From Streptomyces glaucescens (lineage in GTDB: Bacteria; Actinomycetota; Actinomycetes; Streptomycetales; Streptomycetaceae), in NCBI RefSeq assembly GCF_002154375.1, contig NZ_MUND01000196.1:1-50494 (forward strand): a stretch of 50,494 nucleotides of DNA, read 5' to 3'. Made by a program: the position numbers and the translations under genes. This document shows, piece by piece, positions 34,842-43,462 of this stretch; positions within the stretch are counted from its first letter, which is position 1; every line of letters begins with the position of its first letter. The notes beneath the pieces were generated by a model. That model did no database searches and was not told where the DNA came from. It saw only the letters and a program-made list of their open reading frames with translations.

Positions 34842-35305
34842 GCATGTCCGGGTGGGTTTTTCCCTTCATCGTGCGGCGTGGGCGCCGGGTCCGGGCGGCT
34901 GCGGCCGTCCCTTTCGCATGCCCATGATTCGTCACTCACCGTAGTCATCGGACTGCTCTGCGGGAGCCGTACAGGGGATGGTGCGGGGGCGCCCGGGGCT
35001 CACCGGTATGGGTGATGGCGATATTCACAGGGATCTGGTTGTCCACAGTTATCGACCAAGATCCACATTATTTCCGCGCTCGTCTCATCGTGATTCCCAC
35101 GCGCCTCGCTCGGGGCGAGTTCCTGGACGGTTCCGTTTGCGGTGCGCGTATGGCCGGTTTCTGTCGGCCGCTCATATGGGCGGTCCGATCGCCGGTTCTT
35201 CATCCGTCGCAATCGCAGGCCTGCCGAGACCCGTGAGCGAGACGGACAGAACGCTGAGAGCCCCGACGGCTCAGACAGCCCAGACTGTGAAGGGGGACAT
35301 CCGTC
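34842..35305. other. 464-nt region upstream of ssd
   Basis: No coding frame with bias. It holds GGGTGGGTTTTTCCC (34850-34864), the DnaA-box-like cluster at 35021-35067, a small hairpin CTCGC-tcgg-GGCGAG near 35108-35122, and the ssd ribosome binding site AAGGGGGAC at ~35290. Confidence 0.6.
35021..35067 (+). promoter_or_regulatory. Three spaced DnaA-box-like 9-mers
   Basis: ATATTCACA (35021-35029), TTGTCCACA (35039-35047) and AGATCCACA (35059-35067) share orientation and start 18 and 20 bp apart. The middle one is the exact Streptomyces DnaA box; the others differ by two or three bases. The stretch is AT-rich against the genome background. It lies ~240-285 nt upstream of ssd. Confidence 0.5.
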
Positions 35306-36409
35306 ATGGCCGGATCCACCACATCCGAACAGCCGTCCGCCACCGGTGGCCGACCGGGCCGACCGCTGATCGTCACCGAGGACCCCGAGCTCCTCGACGA
35401 TCTGCTCCGGCTGTGCGCGGCGGCGGGAGCGACACCCGAGGTCCGGCACGGCCCGCCCGAGCGCGGCGGCGGCTGGGAGGCGGCGCCACTCGTGCTGGTC
35501 GGCGACGACGCCGCGCGGCGGCTGCGCGGCACCCCACGCAGCGGCGGCGTGGTGCTGGTCGGGCGGGATCAGGACGACCCCGGCGTGTGGCGGCGCGCCG
35601 TGGAGATCGGTGCCGACCACGTCCTGATGCTGCCGGACGGCGAGCAGTGGCTGGTCGACCGCATCGCGGACGTCGCCGAGGGCGTCGGCCGGCCCGCGCT
35701 CACCGTCGGCGTCATCGGCGGCCGGGGCGGCGCCGGGGCCTCCACGCTCGCGTGCGCCCTCGCCGTCACCTCCGCGCGGGAGGGCCTGCGCACCCTGCTC
35801 GTGGACGCCGACCCGCTCGGCGGCGGACTCGACATCCTGCTCGGCGGCGAGACCGCCGACGGACTGCGCTGGCCCGCCTTCGCCGCATCGCGCGGCCGGG
35901 TCGGCAGCGGCGCCCTGGAGGAGTCACTGCCCGAGCTGCACGCGCTGCGGGTGCTCAGCTGGGACCGCGGCGACTGCCTCGCCATCGCCCCGCAGGCCGT
36001 ACGGGCGGTGCTCGCCGCCGCCCGGCGACGGGGTGGCACGGTCGTCGTCGACCTGCCCCGCCGGATCGACGACGGCGTCGCCGAAATCCTCGCCCAGCTG
36101 GACCTCGGCATCCTCGTCGTCCCCGCCGAACTGCGTGCCGTCGCGGCGGCCGGGCGGGTGGCCTCCGCCGTCGGCATGGTGCTGCGCGATCTGCGCGTCG
36201 CCGTGCGCGGGCCGTACGCCCCGGGCCTGGACGACCACGAGGTGGCCCGGCTGCTCGGGCTGCCCCTGGCCGGAGAACTGCCCGTGGAGTCCGGGCTGTC
36301 ACGCGTGGCCGACGGCAAGGAGCCGCCCGGCGCGGGCGGTCGCGGGCCGCTCGCGCGGTTCTGCAAGGACTTCTGGGAGCGGGCGCTGGTCGAGGCGGGA
36401 GCGGCATGA
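35306..36409 (+). CDS. ssd: Ssd/TadZ/CpaE-like protein with degenerate P-loop
   Basis: A 367-residue ParA/MinD-superfamily protein. An N-terminal receiver-like half (~20-125) precedes GVIGGRGGAGASTLACALAV (~135): the Walker A catalytic Lys is Ala (GAGAS, not GAGKS), as in atypical TadZ/Ssd proteins. LLVDADPLGGGLDILLGG and VVVDLPRR follow as the later switch-like motifs. Such proteins mark the cell site where Tad machinery assembles, and mycobacterial Ssd affects septation. ATG 35306 follows AAGGGGGAC. It leads a seven-gene operon; its stop overlaps tadA (ATGA). Confidence 0.9.
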   Translation: MAGSTTSEQPSATGGRPGRPLIVTEDPELLDDLLRLCAAAGATPEVRHGPPERGGGWEAAPLVLVGDDAARRLRGTPRSGGVVLVGRDQDDPGVWRRAVEIGADHVLMLPDGEQWLVDRIADVAEGVGRPALTVGVIGGRGGAGASTLACALAVTSAREGLRTLLVDADPLGGGLDILLGGETADGLRWPAFAASRGRVGSGALEESLPELHALRVLSWDRGDCLAIAPQAVRAVLAAARRRGGTVVVDLPRRIDDGVAEILAQLDLGILVVPAELRAVAAAGRVASAVGMVLRDLRVAVRGPYAPGLDDHEVARLLGLPLAGELPVESGLSRVADGKEPPGAGGRGPLARFCKDFWERALVEAGAA

Positions 36410-37722
36410 ACGGGGGACACGCCGTGGCGCCGCGTCGTTCCGCGCCGAGCCGTCCCACAGCGCGTCGTTCCGCGTCGCGCCTGTCCTCGCCGGGACTTCC
36501 CGTGCCGAGCCTGTCCTCGCCGGAGCCTTCCTCGCCGGGCCTCTCCGTGCCGTTGCTGGACGGCGTGCGGCAGTGGCTGGCCGAGCACGGGGCCGAGCCC
36601 ACACCCGCGCGGGTGGCGCAGGCGCTGCGCGAGCAGGGACGGGTGCTCGGTGACGCCGAAGTCCTCGGGACCGCCGAGCGGCTGCGCTCCGAGCTGGTCG
36701 GCAGCGGCCCGCTGGAGCCGCTGCTCGCCGACCCGGCCGTGACCGACGTCCTGGTCTCGGCACCGGACCGGGTGTGGGTGGACCGGGGCGGCGGCCTGGA
36801 GCTGACGTCCGTGGCGTTCGCGGACGCGGGCGCCGTACGACGGCTCGCGCAGCGCCTGGCCGCCGTGGCCGGTCGGCGGCTCGACGACGCCCGGCCCTGG
36901 GTCGACGCCCGGCTGCCCGACGGCACCCGGCTGCACGCGGTGCTGCCGCCGGTGGCGGTCGCCTGCACCTGCCTGGCGCTGCGGGTGGTCAGGCCGAGCG
37001 CGTTCACGCTCGACGAACTGGTCACGGCGGGCACCGTGCCACCGGGCGGGGACCGGGTGCTGCGCGCCCTGCTGCGGGCCCGGCTGTCCTTCCTGATCAG
37101 CGGCGGCACCGGCAGCGGCAAGACGACCCTGCTCAGCGCCCTGCTCGGGCTGGTCGGGCCGGGGGAGCGGATCGTGCTCGCCGAGGACTCAGCGGAGCTG
37201 CGGCCGGACCATCCGCACGTCGTCCGGCTCGAGACCAGACCCGCCAACCAGGAGGGCGCGGGCCTGGTCACCCTGGAGGACCTGGTGCGCCAGGCGCTGC
37301 GGATGCGGCCCGACCGGCTGGTCGTCGGCGAGGTGCGCGGGGCCGAGGTGGTCCATCTGCTGGCCGCGTTGAACACCGGCCACGAAGGCGGCTGCGGCAC
37401 CGTGCACGCCAACGCCGCCGCCGATGTGCCGGCCCGGCTGGAGGCGCTGGGCACCGCCGCCGGGCTCGACCGGGCCGCGCTGCACAGCCAGCTCGCGGCA
37501 GCCCTGTCGGTCGTGCTGCACCTGGTGCGCGACCGGTCCGGGCGGCGCCGCATCGCCGAGGTGCGGGTGCTGGAGCGGGACCCGACCGGGCTGGTGCGGA
37601 CGGTCCCGGCGCTGCGGTGGGGCGCGCGGGGGTTCGTGCGCGAGCGGGGCTGGGAGCGGCTGCGGGACCTGCTGGGCGACGAGTGGAGCGACGAGGGGAC
37701 CGAGGGAGCGCGACATGGGTGA
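36406..37722 (+). CDS. tadA: TadA/CpaF-type secretion ATPase
   Basis: A 438-residue GspE-family ATPase. The first ~45 residues are Ser/Pro-rich low complexity. The N-terminal domain includes VTDVLVSAPDRVWVD. The ATPase core has Walker A SGGTGSGKTT (~232), the Asp box IVLAEDSAELRP, Walker B MRPDRLVVGEVRGAEV and the His box GHEGGCGTVHANAA. It powers assembly of type IVb (Flp/Tad) pili at the membrane. The start overlaps ssd by 4 nt and the end overlaps tadB by 8 nt, so translation is coupled. Confidence 0.94.
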   Translation: MNGGHAVAPRRSAPSRPTARRSASRLSSPGLPVPSLSSPEPSSPGLSVPLLDGVRQWLAEHGAEPTPARVAQALREQGRVLGDAEVLGTAERLRSELVGSGPLEPLLADPAVTDVLVSAPDRVWVDRGGGLELTSVAFADAGAVRRLAQRLAAVAGRRLDDARPWVDARLPDGTRLHAVLPPVAVACTCLALRVVRPSAFTLDELVTAGTVPPGGDRVLRALLRARLSFLISGGTGSGKTTLLSALLGLVGPGERIVLAEDSAELRPDHPHVVRLETRPANQEGAGLVTLEDLVRQALRMRPDRLVVGEVRGAEVVHLLAALNTGHEGGCGTVHANAAADVPARLEALGTAAGLDRAALHSQLAAALSVVLHLVRDRSGRRRIAEVRVLERDPTGLVRTVPALRWGARGFVRERGWERLRDLLGDEWSDEGTEGARHG

Positions 37723-38593
37723 GACAGCGGTGGGCGGGACGGCGATGAGCGCTGCGGTGCTGTGCGCCGGAGCCGCGGCCTGGACGATGGGCGGCCCGCA
37801 CTACGGGGCGCGCCGGGCACGGCTGCTGCTCGCGGGCGGCGGGTCCGTGGGCACCGGACCACCGGTGCCGAGGCGGTGGGCGGACCGGGGGCGGCGGCTG
37901 CGCGGTCGGCTGCGAGCCGAGTGGTGGGCGGTGGCCGCCGGTCTGCTGCTCGCCGTGCTCGGCTCGTCACCGCTGCCGGCCGTCGCGGGGGCGGCCGGAG
38001 TGCCGCTGCTGCGCCGCGCGCGGCTGGCCAGGGAGTCGCGGCTCGCCCGGGAACGCCGGGGCGACGCGGTGATCGCACTGTGCGCGGCACTCGCCGGGGA
38101 GGTGCGGGCCGGGCGGCAGCCCGGCGAGGCGCTGCTGCGGGCCGCGCACGACACCGGAGGGCTCGCCGGCGCCCAGCCGGCGGTGCTGGCGGCGGCCCGC
38201 TTCGGCGGTGAGGTCCCGGGGGCGCTCGCGGCGGCGGCCCGGCAACCCGGGGCCGACGGACTGCTCGGGCTCGCCGCGTGCTGGCGGGTCGCCGTGGACC
38301 ACGGCGCGGGTCTCGCGGCCGGACTCGACCGGCTGGAAGCGGCCCTGCGCGCCGAACGCGACCAGCGCGCCGACCTGCGCGCCCAGCTGTCCGGCGCCCG
38401 CGCCACCGCCGGGATGCTCGCCGCGCTCCCGGCGCTGGGCCTCCTCCTGGGCACCGCTCTCGGTGCCGACCCCCTGCACGTACTGCTGCACACCGGGCCG
38501 GGCCTGACCTGCCTGGCGCTCGGCGGAGTGCTGGAGGCGGCGGGGCTGTGGTGGGTGCTGCGGATCGTCCGGGGCGCGGAGGAGGCGACATGA
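37715..38593 (+). CDS. tadB: TadB-like inner-membrane platform protein
   Basis: A 292-residue GspF-type protein. Membrane segments are near residues 10-28 and 75-105, with a cytoplasmic T2SSF domain (VIALCAALAGEVRAGRQPGEALLRAAHDTGG ... LAACWRVAVDHGAGLAAGLDRLEAALRAERDQRADLRAQLSGARATA). Two C-terminal membrane helices follow (LLLGTALGADPLHVLLH region). Forms the platform with TadC on which TadA acts. ATG 37715. Confidence 0.9.
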   Translation: MGETAVGGTAMSAAVLCAGAAAWTMGGPHYGARRARLLLAGGGSVGTGPPVPRRWADRGRRLRGRLRAEWWAVAAGLLLAVLGSSPLPAVAGAAGVPLLRRARLARESRLARERRGDAVIALCAALAGEVRAGRQPGEALLRAAHDTGGLAGAQPAVLAAARFGGEVPGALAAAARQPGADGLLGLAACWRVAVDHGAGLAAGLDRLEAALRAERDQRADLRAQLSGARATAGMLAALPALGLLLGTALGADPLHVLLHTGPGLTCLALGGVLEAAGLWWVLRIVRGAEEAT

Positions 38594-39399
38594 GCCTGGC
38601 GCAGGAGGCGGGCGTGAGCGCGGACGCCGTCCACAGCCTGGGGATGCTGCTCGGGGCGGTGCCGGCGCTCGGCTGGCTGGCGCACCGGGTCACGGCGGCG
38701 CGGCGGCGGCGCCGGGTACGGCGGCGGCTCGCGGTCCTGCTGGCACACGAGCAGCGGCCCGTGAGACCGCGTGTGGACCTGCCGGGTGTGGCGCGGGGCC
38801 TGCTGCCCGAGCTGGCCGTTGCGGGTGCCGGGTGGGCGCTGCTCGACGGCGTTCCCGGGGTGGTGGCGGGAGTGCTGGCGGCCGTGGCGTTGCGGCGGTG
38901 GCGCAGGCGGCAGCGGGGGACGGTGGCCGGTGCGGTGCCCGCCACCCGGGCCGCCACCCGGCAACTCCCCCTCGCCGCCGACCTGGTGGCCGCCTGCGTC
39001 GCCGCCGGTGCCGCCCCGGTGACGGCCGCGCAGGCCGTGGGGGAGGCGCTCGGCGGGCCCGTGGGGCAGGCGCTGGCACGGGGCGCGGCGGAGGTCCGCC
39101 TGGGTGGCGAACCGGGGGAGGCCTGGCGGGCGTTGGGCGCGATCCCGGGTGCCGAGGGGCTGGCGAGGCTGCTGGAACGGGCCGGTGTGTCGGGCCTGCC
39201 CGCCGCCGGACCGGCCGCCCGGCTCGCGGCCGACGCCCGCGCCGGCTGGGCGCGCGCCGCGACGGTGCGGGCCCGGCGGGCGGCGGTCCTGGTGACGGCG
39301 CCGGTGGGGCTGTGCTTCCTGCCCGCGTTCCTCGTGATCGGCGTACTGCCCGTGGTGATCGGGATGGCGGGCGAGGTGATGGGCGGGGGTGGTGGCTGA
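38590..39399 (+). CDS. tadC: TadC-like inner-membrane platform protein
   Basis: A 269-residue second GspF-type protein, paired with TadB. An Arg-rich cytoplasmic stretch (VTAARRRRRVRRRLAVLL) comes early. A T2SSF-like helical region has LAADLVAACVAAGAAPVTAAQAVGEALGG, and a final membrane segment (VLVTAPVGLCFLPAFLVIGVLPVVIG) ends in a Gly tail. ATG 38590 overlaps the tadB stop (ATGA). Confidence 0.9.
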   Translation: MSLAQEAGVSADAVHSLGMLLGAVPALGWLAHRVTAARRRRRVRRRLAVLLAHEQRPVRPRVDLPGVARGLLPELAVAGAGWALLDGVPGVVAGVLAAVALRRWRRRQRGTVAGAVPATRAATRQLPLAADLVAACVAAGAAPVTAAQAVGEALGGPVGQALARGAAEVRLGGEPGEAWRALGAIPGAEGLARLLERAGVSGLPAAGPAARLAADARAGWARAATVRARRAAVLVTAPVGLCFLPAFLVIGVLPVVIGMAGEVMGGGGG

Positions 39400-39424
39400 G
39401 CGGCGGTGGCGAGCGGCGATGAGC

Positions 39425-39470
39425 GGCGGTGAGCAGGGCCGATGAACGGCGGTGGCCAGGGCCGAGGAGG
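39425..39470 (+). repeat. Two 23-bp direct repeats
   Basis: 39425-39447 (GGCGGTGAGCAGGGCCGATGAAC) and 39448-39470 share most bases (GGCGGTG..CAGGGCCGA). They precede the 15-bp array. Confidence 0.6.
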
Positions 39471-39475
39471 ACGAA

Positions 39476-39593
39476 CCGGACGAGCACGAAGCGGATGAGC
39501 ACGAGCGGGACGAGCACGAACCGGACAAGCAAGCGCCGGACGAGCGCGACCGGACGAACACGAGCGGACGAACACGAGCGGGACGAGCACGAG
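39476..39593 (+). repeat. Eight 14-15-bp tandem repeats (CGGACGAGCACGA-type)
   Basis: Units of 15,15,15,15,15,14,14,15 bp carry the core GGACGAGCACGA. They fill the only gap (39400-39612) in the otherwise overlapping tad operon. The two 14-bp units break any fixed reading frame. Confidence 0.8.
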
Positions 39594-39612
39594 GACGAGT
39601 GAGGAGAGCGGG

Positions 39613-39831
39613 ATGAGCAAGGTGGTACGGGCGCGGATGCGGGCCCTGGTGGGCGCACTGCGCGGACTGTGTGGCGGGCGGAAGGATGCCGGAATGGTCA
39701 CCTCCGAGTACGCGGTGGGGATCGTCGCGGCGGCGGGTTTCGCACTGGTGCTGTACAAGGTGGTGACCAGCGGACAGGTCAGTGCGGAGCTGCACAGCAT
39801 CGTGAAGCGGGCCCTCGATGCCGGGATGTGA
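39613..39831 (+). CDS. Flp/DUF4244-type pilin
   Basis: A 72-residue pilin-like protein. After a basic leader (~27 residues) comes GMVTSEYAVGIVAAAGFALVLYKVV: Gly, four residues, Glu-Tyr and a hydrophobic helix, the type IVb prepilin cleavage signature. Predicted mature subunit is ~45 residues. It is the probable major Tad pilin of the cluster. Its 3' end overlaps the tadE-like start by 14 nt. ATG 39613. Confidence 0.9.
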   Translation: MSKVVRARMRALVGALRGLCGGRKDAGMVTSEYAVGIVAAAGFALVLYKVVTSGQVSAELHSIVKRALDAGM

Positions 39832-40198
39832 GCGGCGGCGGCCGTGGCGGGACGACGGGTTCGTGACGGCGGAGTCCGCCGTGGTGCTGCCCGTGCTGGT
39901 GGCGGTCGCGATGGCGCTGGTGTGGGGGCTGCTGGTGGTGGCCGCGCAGATCCAGTGCGTGGACGCGGCCCGCACCGGCGCCCGCGCGGCGGCCCGCCAG
40001 GACCCCGCCGACGCGGTCGCCGCACTGGCCCGTGAGGCGGCTCCACGCGGGGCGAAGGTCACGGTGGCCAGGGAGGGGGACCGGGTCAGGGTCGTGGTGA
40101 CCGTCGCGCCTCCGGTGCTGGGGGATCTGGCGTTCGAGGTACGCGAGGAGGCGGTGGCGTCCGTGGAGGGCGCGTCGGTGGACGGGGTGTCGCCGTGA
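39818..40198 (+). CDS. tadE: TadE-like pseudopilin
   Basis: A 126-residue protein with basic start, then DDGFVTAESAVVLPVLVAVAMALVWGLLVV: again Gly and Glu(+5) before one hydrophobic helix, as in TadE minor pilins. The exposed part is ~80 residues with VDAARTGARAAARQ. ATG 39818 lies inside the end of the pilin gene. Minor pseudopilins help fibre assembly. Confidence 0.88.
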   Translation: MPGCERRRPWRDDGFVTAESAVVLPVLVAVAMALVWGLLVVAAQIQCVDAARTGARAAARQDPADAVAALAREAAPRGAKVTVAREGDRVRVVVTVAPPVLGDLAFEVREEAVASVEGASVDGVSP

Positions 40199-40746
40199 GG
40201 GCGGTGATGCGCCGCACTCAGGGGAGAGGTGCCGATCGGGGATCGGCCACCGTGTGGAGCGTCGGGGCGATCGCCGCGCTGTGTGTGGTGTTCGGTGTGG
40301 TGCTCGCCCTGGGCCAGGCGGTCGTGGCCCGGCACCGCGCGGCAGGCGGCGCGGACCTCGCGGCGCTCGCGGCGGCGGACCACTGGGCGCGCGGCACCGG
40401 AGAGGCCTGCGCCCGGGCGGACCGGGTGGCGCGGGCGCAGGGCACACGGCTCGTACGGTGCGCGGTCGTCGGGGAGGTCGCGGACGTGTCGGTGGCGGCG
40501 GGTACGGAGCCGTTCACGGCGGAGGTCAGGGCCCGGGCGGGCCCTGCGGGGGCGGCCCCCACCCTCCCGTCACCGCCTCTCCCGCAGACACCGCCGAGGG
40601 GCATGAGCCCTCCGCCACCGGAGGGGAGTGTGCCGGGTCCCCCGCCACCGGAGGGTGGGGCACCGGCCCTTCCACTCCCGGAGGGAGGCGCATCGGGTCC
40701 TCCGGGCCAGAGGCCGAGCGCGCCGGGCTCCTTGCGCAGCCCGTAG
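40195..40746 (+). CDS. Rv3654c-like TadE-family protein with Pro-rich repeat tail
   Basis: A 183-residue protein. Start GTG 40195 overlaps the TadE stop (GTGA). A TadE/TadG-like N-terminal part has DRGSATVWSVGAIAALCVVFGVVLALG, followed by RHRAAGGADLAALAAADHWA, typical of the actinobacterial Rv3654c group. The last ~65 residues are a Pro/Gly/Ser-rich tail with three 10-residue repeats (PPPPEGSVPG type). Tail codons remain GC-rich, so it is probably real. Last gene of the tad operon. Confidence 0.85.
   Translation: MRAVMRRTQGRGADRGSATVWSVGAIAALCVVFGVVLALGQAVVARHRAAGGADLAALAAADHWARGTGEACARADRVARAQGTRLVRCAVVGEVADVSVAAGTEPFTAEVRARAGPAGAAPTLPSPPLPQTPPRGMSPPPPEGSVPGPPPPEGGAPALPLPEGGASGPPGQRPSAPGSLRSP
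40609..40698 (+). repeat. Three 30-bp in-frame repeats
   Basis: 40609-40638, 40639-40668 and 40669-40698 encode PPPPEGSVPG, PPPPEGGAPA and LPLPEGGASG in the tail of the last tad gene. Confidence 0.85.
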
Positions 40747-40903
40747 GCACCGCCGGCGCTCGGGGTGTCACGGCGCGCGACCCCGCCCCCTCCCCGCTAC
40801 GGTCGCGCGGCGCAGTCCTCCGTCCCTGCGGGCTGCGGAGCCGGCGGGAAACCCGGCAACCGCTGCGGACCGTGTCGGTTCCAGCACCCCGGGTGGGCGG
40901 TGG

Positions 40904-43381
40904 CTACGCCCCCTCCGCCCCCGGTGGCTTCTCCGCGGGGGCGCCCCGCAGGAGGACGGTGAGGAGCCGGACCGCGCCCCGCTTGTGCAGGGGGTCGTTG
41001 CCGTTGCCGCACTTGGGGGACTGGATGCAGGAGGGGCAGCCGGCATCGCACTCGCAGGAGGCGATGGCCTGGCGGGTGGCGGTGAGCCAGGCGCGTGCCG
41101 TGTGGAAGGCGCGCTCGGCGAAGCCCGCGCCGCCGGGGTGGCCGTCGTAGACGAAGACGGTCGGCAGGAGGGTGTCGGGGTGCAGCGGGATGGAGACGCC
41201 GCCGATGTCCCAGCGGTCGCAGGTCGCGAAGAGCGGCAGCATGCCGATCGACGCGTGCTCGGCGGCGTGCAGGGCCCCGCCCAGGATCTCGGGGTTGATG
41301 CGGGCCTCGTCGAGCTGGTCCTCGGTGACCGTCCACCACACCGCGCGGGTGCGCAGCGTACGAGGGGGGAGGTCGAGTTTCGTCTCGCCCAGGACCTCGC
41401 CGGTGATCAGGCGCCGGCGGAGGAAGGAGACCACCTGGTTGGTGACTTCGACGGAGCCGTAGCAGAGGCGGCCCTCGCCCCAGGGGATCTCGGTGTCGGT
41501 TTCCAGGACGGAGATGGAGGTGGTGTCGCGGGCGACGGTGGAGTACGGCGGATTGGCCTCCTCGACGAGGGCGACCGAGTCGTCCAGGTCGAGGGAGCGG
41601 ACCAGGTAGGTGCGGCCCTGGTGGAGGTGGACGGCGCCCTCGTGGACGGAGGCGTGCGCGGCGCCCTCGTCGACCGTGCCGAGCAGCCGACCGGTGCCGG
41701 ACTCGACGATCTGGACCGGCCGCCCGCCCTCGCCGCGGATGTCGGTGAGGTCGGCGGCCCGCTCCCGGCGGGTCCAGTGCCAGGCCCTGGTGCGGCGGCG
41801 CAGCAGTTTCGCGGCCTCCAGCTGTGGCAGCAGGTCCGCTGCCTGGGGCCCGAACAGCTCCAGGTCGTCGTCGGTGAGCGGCAGTTCCGCGGCGGCGGCG
41901 CACAGGTGCGGGGCGAGGACGTAGGGGTTGTCGGGGTCGAGGACGGTGGATTCCACCGGCTGGTCGAACAGGGCCTCGGGGTGGTGGACGAGGAAGGTGT
42001 CCAGCGGGTCGTCGCGGGCGACCAGGACGGCCAGGGCCCCCTGCCCGGAGCGGCCCGCGCGGCCGGCCTGCTGCCACAGGGACGCGCGCGTGCCCGGGTA
42101 GCCGGCGATCACGACCGCGTCCAGGCCGGAGACGTCCACGCCGAGTTCCAGGGCCGTGGTGGCGGCGAGGCCGAGGAGCTCGCCGGAGTGCAGGGCGCGT
42201 TCCAGGGCACGGCGCTCCTCCGGGAGGTAGCCGCCCCGGTAGGCCGCGATCCGCCGCACCAGCGATCGGTCGATCTCGCCGAGCCGTTCCTGGGCGATGA
42301 CGGCGATCAGTTCGGCGCCGCGCCGGGAGCGGACGAAGGCGACCGAGCGCACGCCTTGGAGGGTGAGGTCGGTGAGCAGGTCGGCGGTCTCGGCGGTGGC
42401 GGTGCGGCGGACCGGGGCGCCCTTCTCGCCCTGCATCTCGGTGAGCGGGGGCTCCCACAGCGCGAACACCAGTTCGCCGCGCGGGGAGGCGTCGTCGGCG
42501 ACCTCCACCACGGGCAGGCCGGTGAGCCGGCGCGCGGCGACGGCGGGCTCGGCGGAGGTGGCGGAGGCCAGCAGGAAGACGGGGTCGGCGCCGTAGCGGG
42601 CGCACAGGCGGCGCAGCCGGCGCAGCACCTGGGCGACGTGGGAGCCGAAGACGCCCCGGTAGGTGTGGCACTCGTCGATCACGACGTACTTGAGCGACTT
42701 GAGGAAGGAGGACCAGCGCGGGTGGGACGGCAATATGCCGCGGTGCAGCATGTCGGGGTTGGTGAGGACGTAGGTGGCGTACTGGCGGATCCACTCGCGT
42801 TCCTCGAACGGAGTATCGCCGTCGTACACGGCCGGCCGAACGGCGTGCCCCAGATGTTGTGAAAGTTCCTTCACCGATCGGCACTGATCTGCCGCGAGTG
42901 CCTTGGTGGGGGCCAGGTAGAGGGCGGTGGAGCCACGGCCGTTCGGGGCCTCGGAGCCGTCCAGGAGGGCGGAGAAGACGGGGACCAGATAGGCCAGGGA
43001 CTTGCCGGAGGCGGTGCCGGTGGCGACCACCACGGAGTCGCCGTCCAGGGCGTGCTCGGCTGCGCGCGCCTGGTGGGCCCAGGGGTGCTCGATGCCCGCG
43101 GCCCGGATTGCGGCGACGACCTCCGGACGGATCCGGTCCGGCCAGACGGCATGGCGACCCGCACGCGGGGGCAAGTGCTCCGTATGAGTGATGCGCGAAG
43201 CCCGGCTCGGCCCGGAGGCGAGCCGGTCCAGGACCGTGCCCGGCGCGAGGCGGGACACGGGGTCAGCCGGGGATCGATCGGATCGGTGATTCTTGGCCAT
43301 CGGCACCGAGTGTGTCACTGGCGTGACGGACAATGGGACCAAGGCGTCGTGCACGCCTGCCGGTAAGTGATTGAATGCCAT
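40904..43381 (-). CDS. Lhr/DUF1998-type DEAD/DEAH helicase
   Basis: An 825-residue superfamily 2 helicase. Motif I is VATGTASGKSLAYL, then LAPTKALAADQ, motif II DECHTYRG (DECH), motif III LLASATSAEP, motif V/VI VVIAGYPGTRASLWQQAGRAGRSGQG. The C-terminal DUF1998 zinc cluster reads CECDAGCPSC...CGNGNDP. Relatives are MrfA-type DNA repair helicases. ATG 43381 (MAFNHLP) is favoured; ATG 43300 (MAKNHRSD) is possible, and neither has a ribosome binding site. It is divergent from bldG across 81 nt. The 157-nt gap to the tad operon shows nothing. Confidence 0.93.
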   Translation of the reverse strand: MAFNHLPAGVHDALVPLSVTPVTHSVPMAKNHRSDRSPADPVSRLAPGTVLDRLASGPSRASRITHTEHLPPRAGRHAVWPDRIRPEVVAAIRAAGIEHPWAHQARAAEHALDGDSVVVATGTASGKSLAYLVPVFSALLDGSEAPNGRGSTALYLAPTKALAADQCRSVKELSQHLGHAVRPAVYDGDTPFEEREWIRQYATYVLTNPDMLHRGILPSHPRWSSFLKSLKYVVIDECHTYRGVFGSHVAQVLRRLRRLCARYGADPVFLLASATSAEPAVAARRLTGLPVVEVADDASPRGELVFALWEPPLTEMQGEKGAPVRRTATAETADLLTDLTLQGVRSVAFVRSRRGAELIAVIAQERLGEIDRSLVRRIAAYRGGYLPEERRALERALHSGELLGLAATTALELGVDVSGLDAVVIAGYPGTRASLWQQAGRAGRSGQGALAVLVARDDPLDTFLVHHPEALFDQPVESTVLDPDNPYVLAPHLCAAAAELPLTDDDLELFGPQAADLLPQLEAAKLLRRRTRAWHWTRRERAADLTDIRGEGGRPVQIVESGTGRLLGTVDEGAAHASVHEGAVHLHQGRTYLVRSLDLDDSVALVEEANPPYSTVARDTTSISVLETDTEIPWGEGRLCYGSVEVTNQVVSFLRRRLITGEVLGETKLDLPPRTLRTRAVWWTVTEDQLDEARINPEILGGALHAAEHASIGMLPLFATCDRWDIGGVSIPLHPDTLLPTVFVYDGHPGGAGFAERAFHTARAWLTATRQAIASCECDAGCPSCIQSPKCGNGNDPLHKRGAVRLLTVLLRGAPAEKPPGAEGA

Positions 43382-43462
43382 CGCGGCTGGCGAACCGTCA
43401 TGGGGGCTGAAAGCCGAGATGCCCCGAGGACGACCGCTCGATAGCAAGGTGCTGGAGGATCC

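Noticed and set aside
39452..39616. 54-residue frame through the repeat array (starts GTG 39452)
   Set aside because: Sequence is mostly repeat units and bias is lost after the 14-bp units; not listed as a gene, though its overlap with the pilin start is noted as a finding.
35955..40046. 1363-codon minus-strand open frame
   Set aside because: Antisense to the ssd/tad operon; low-complexity Arg/Pro/Ala sequence, no motif.
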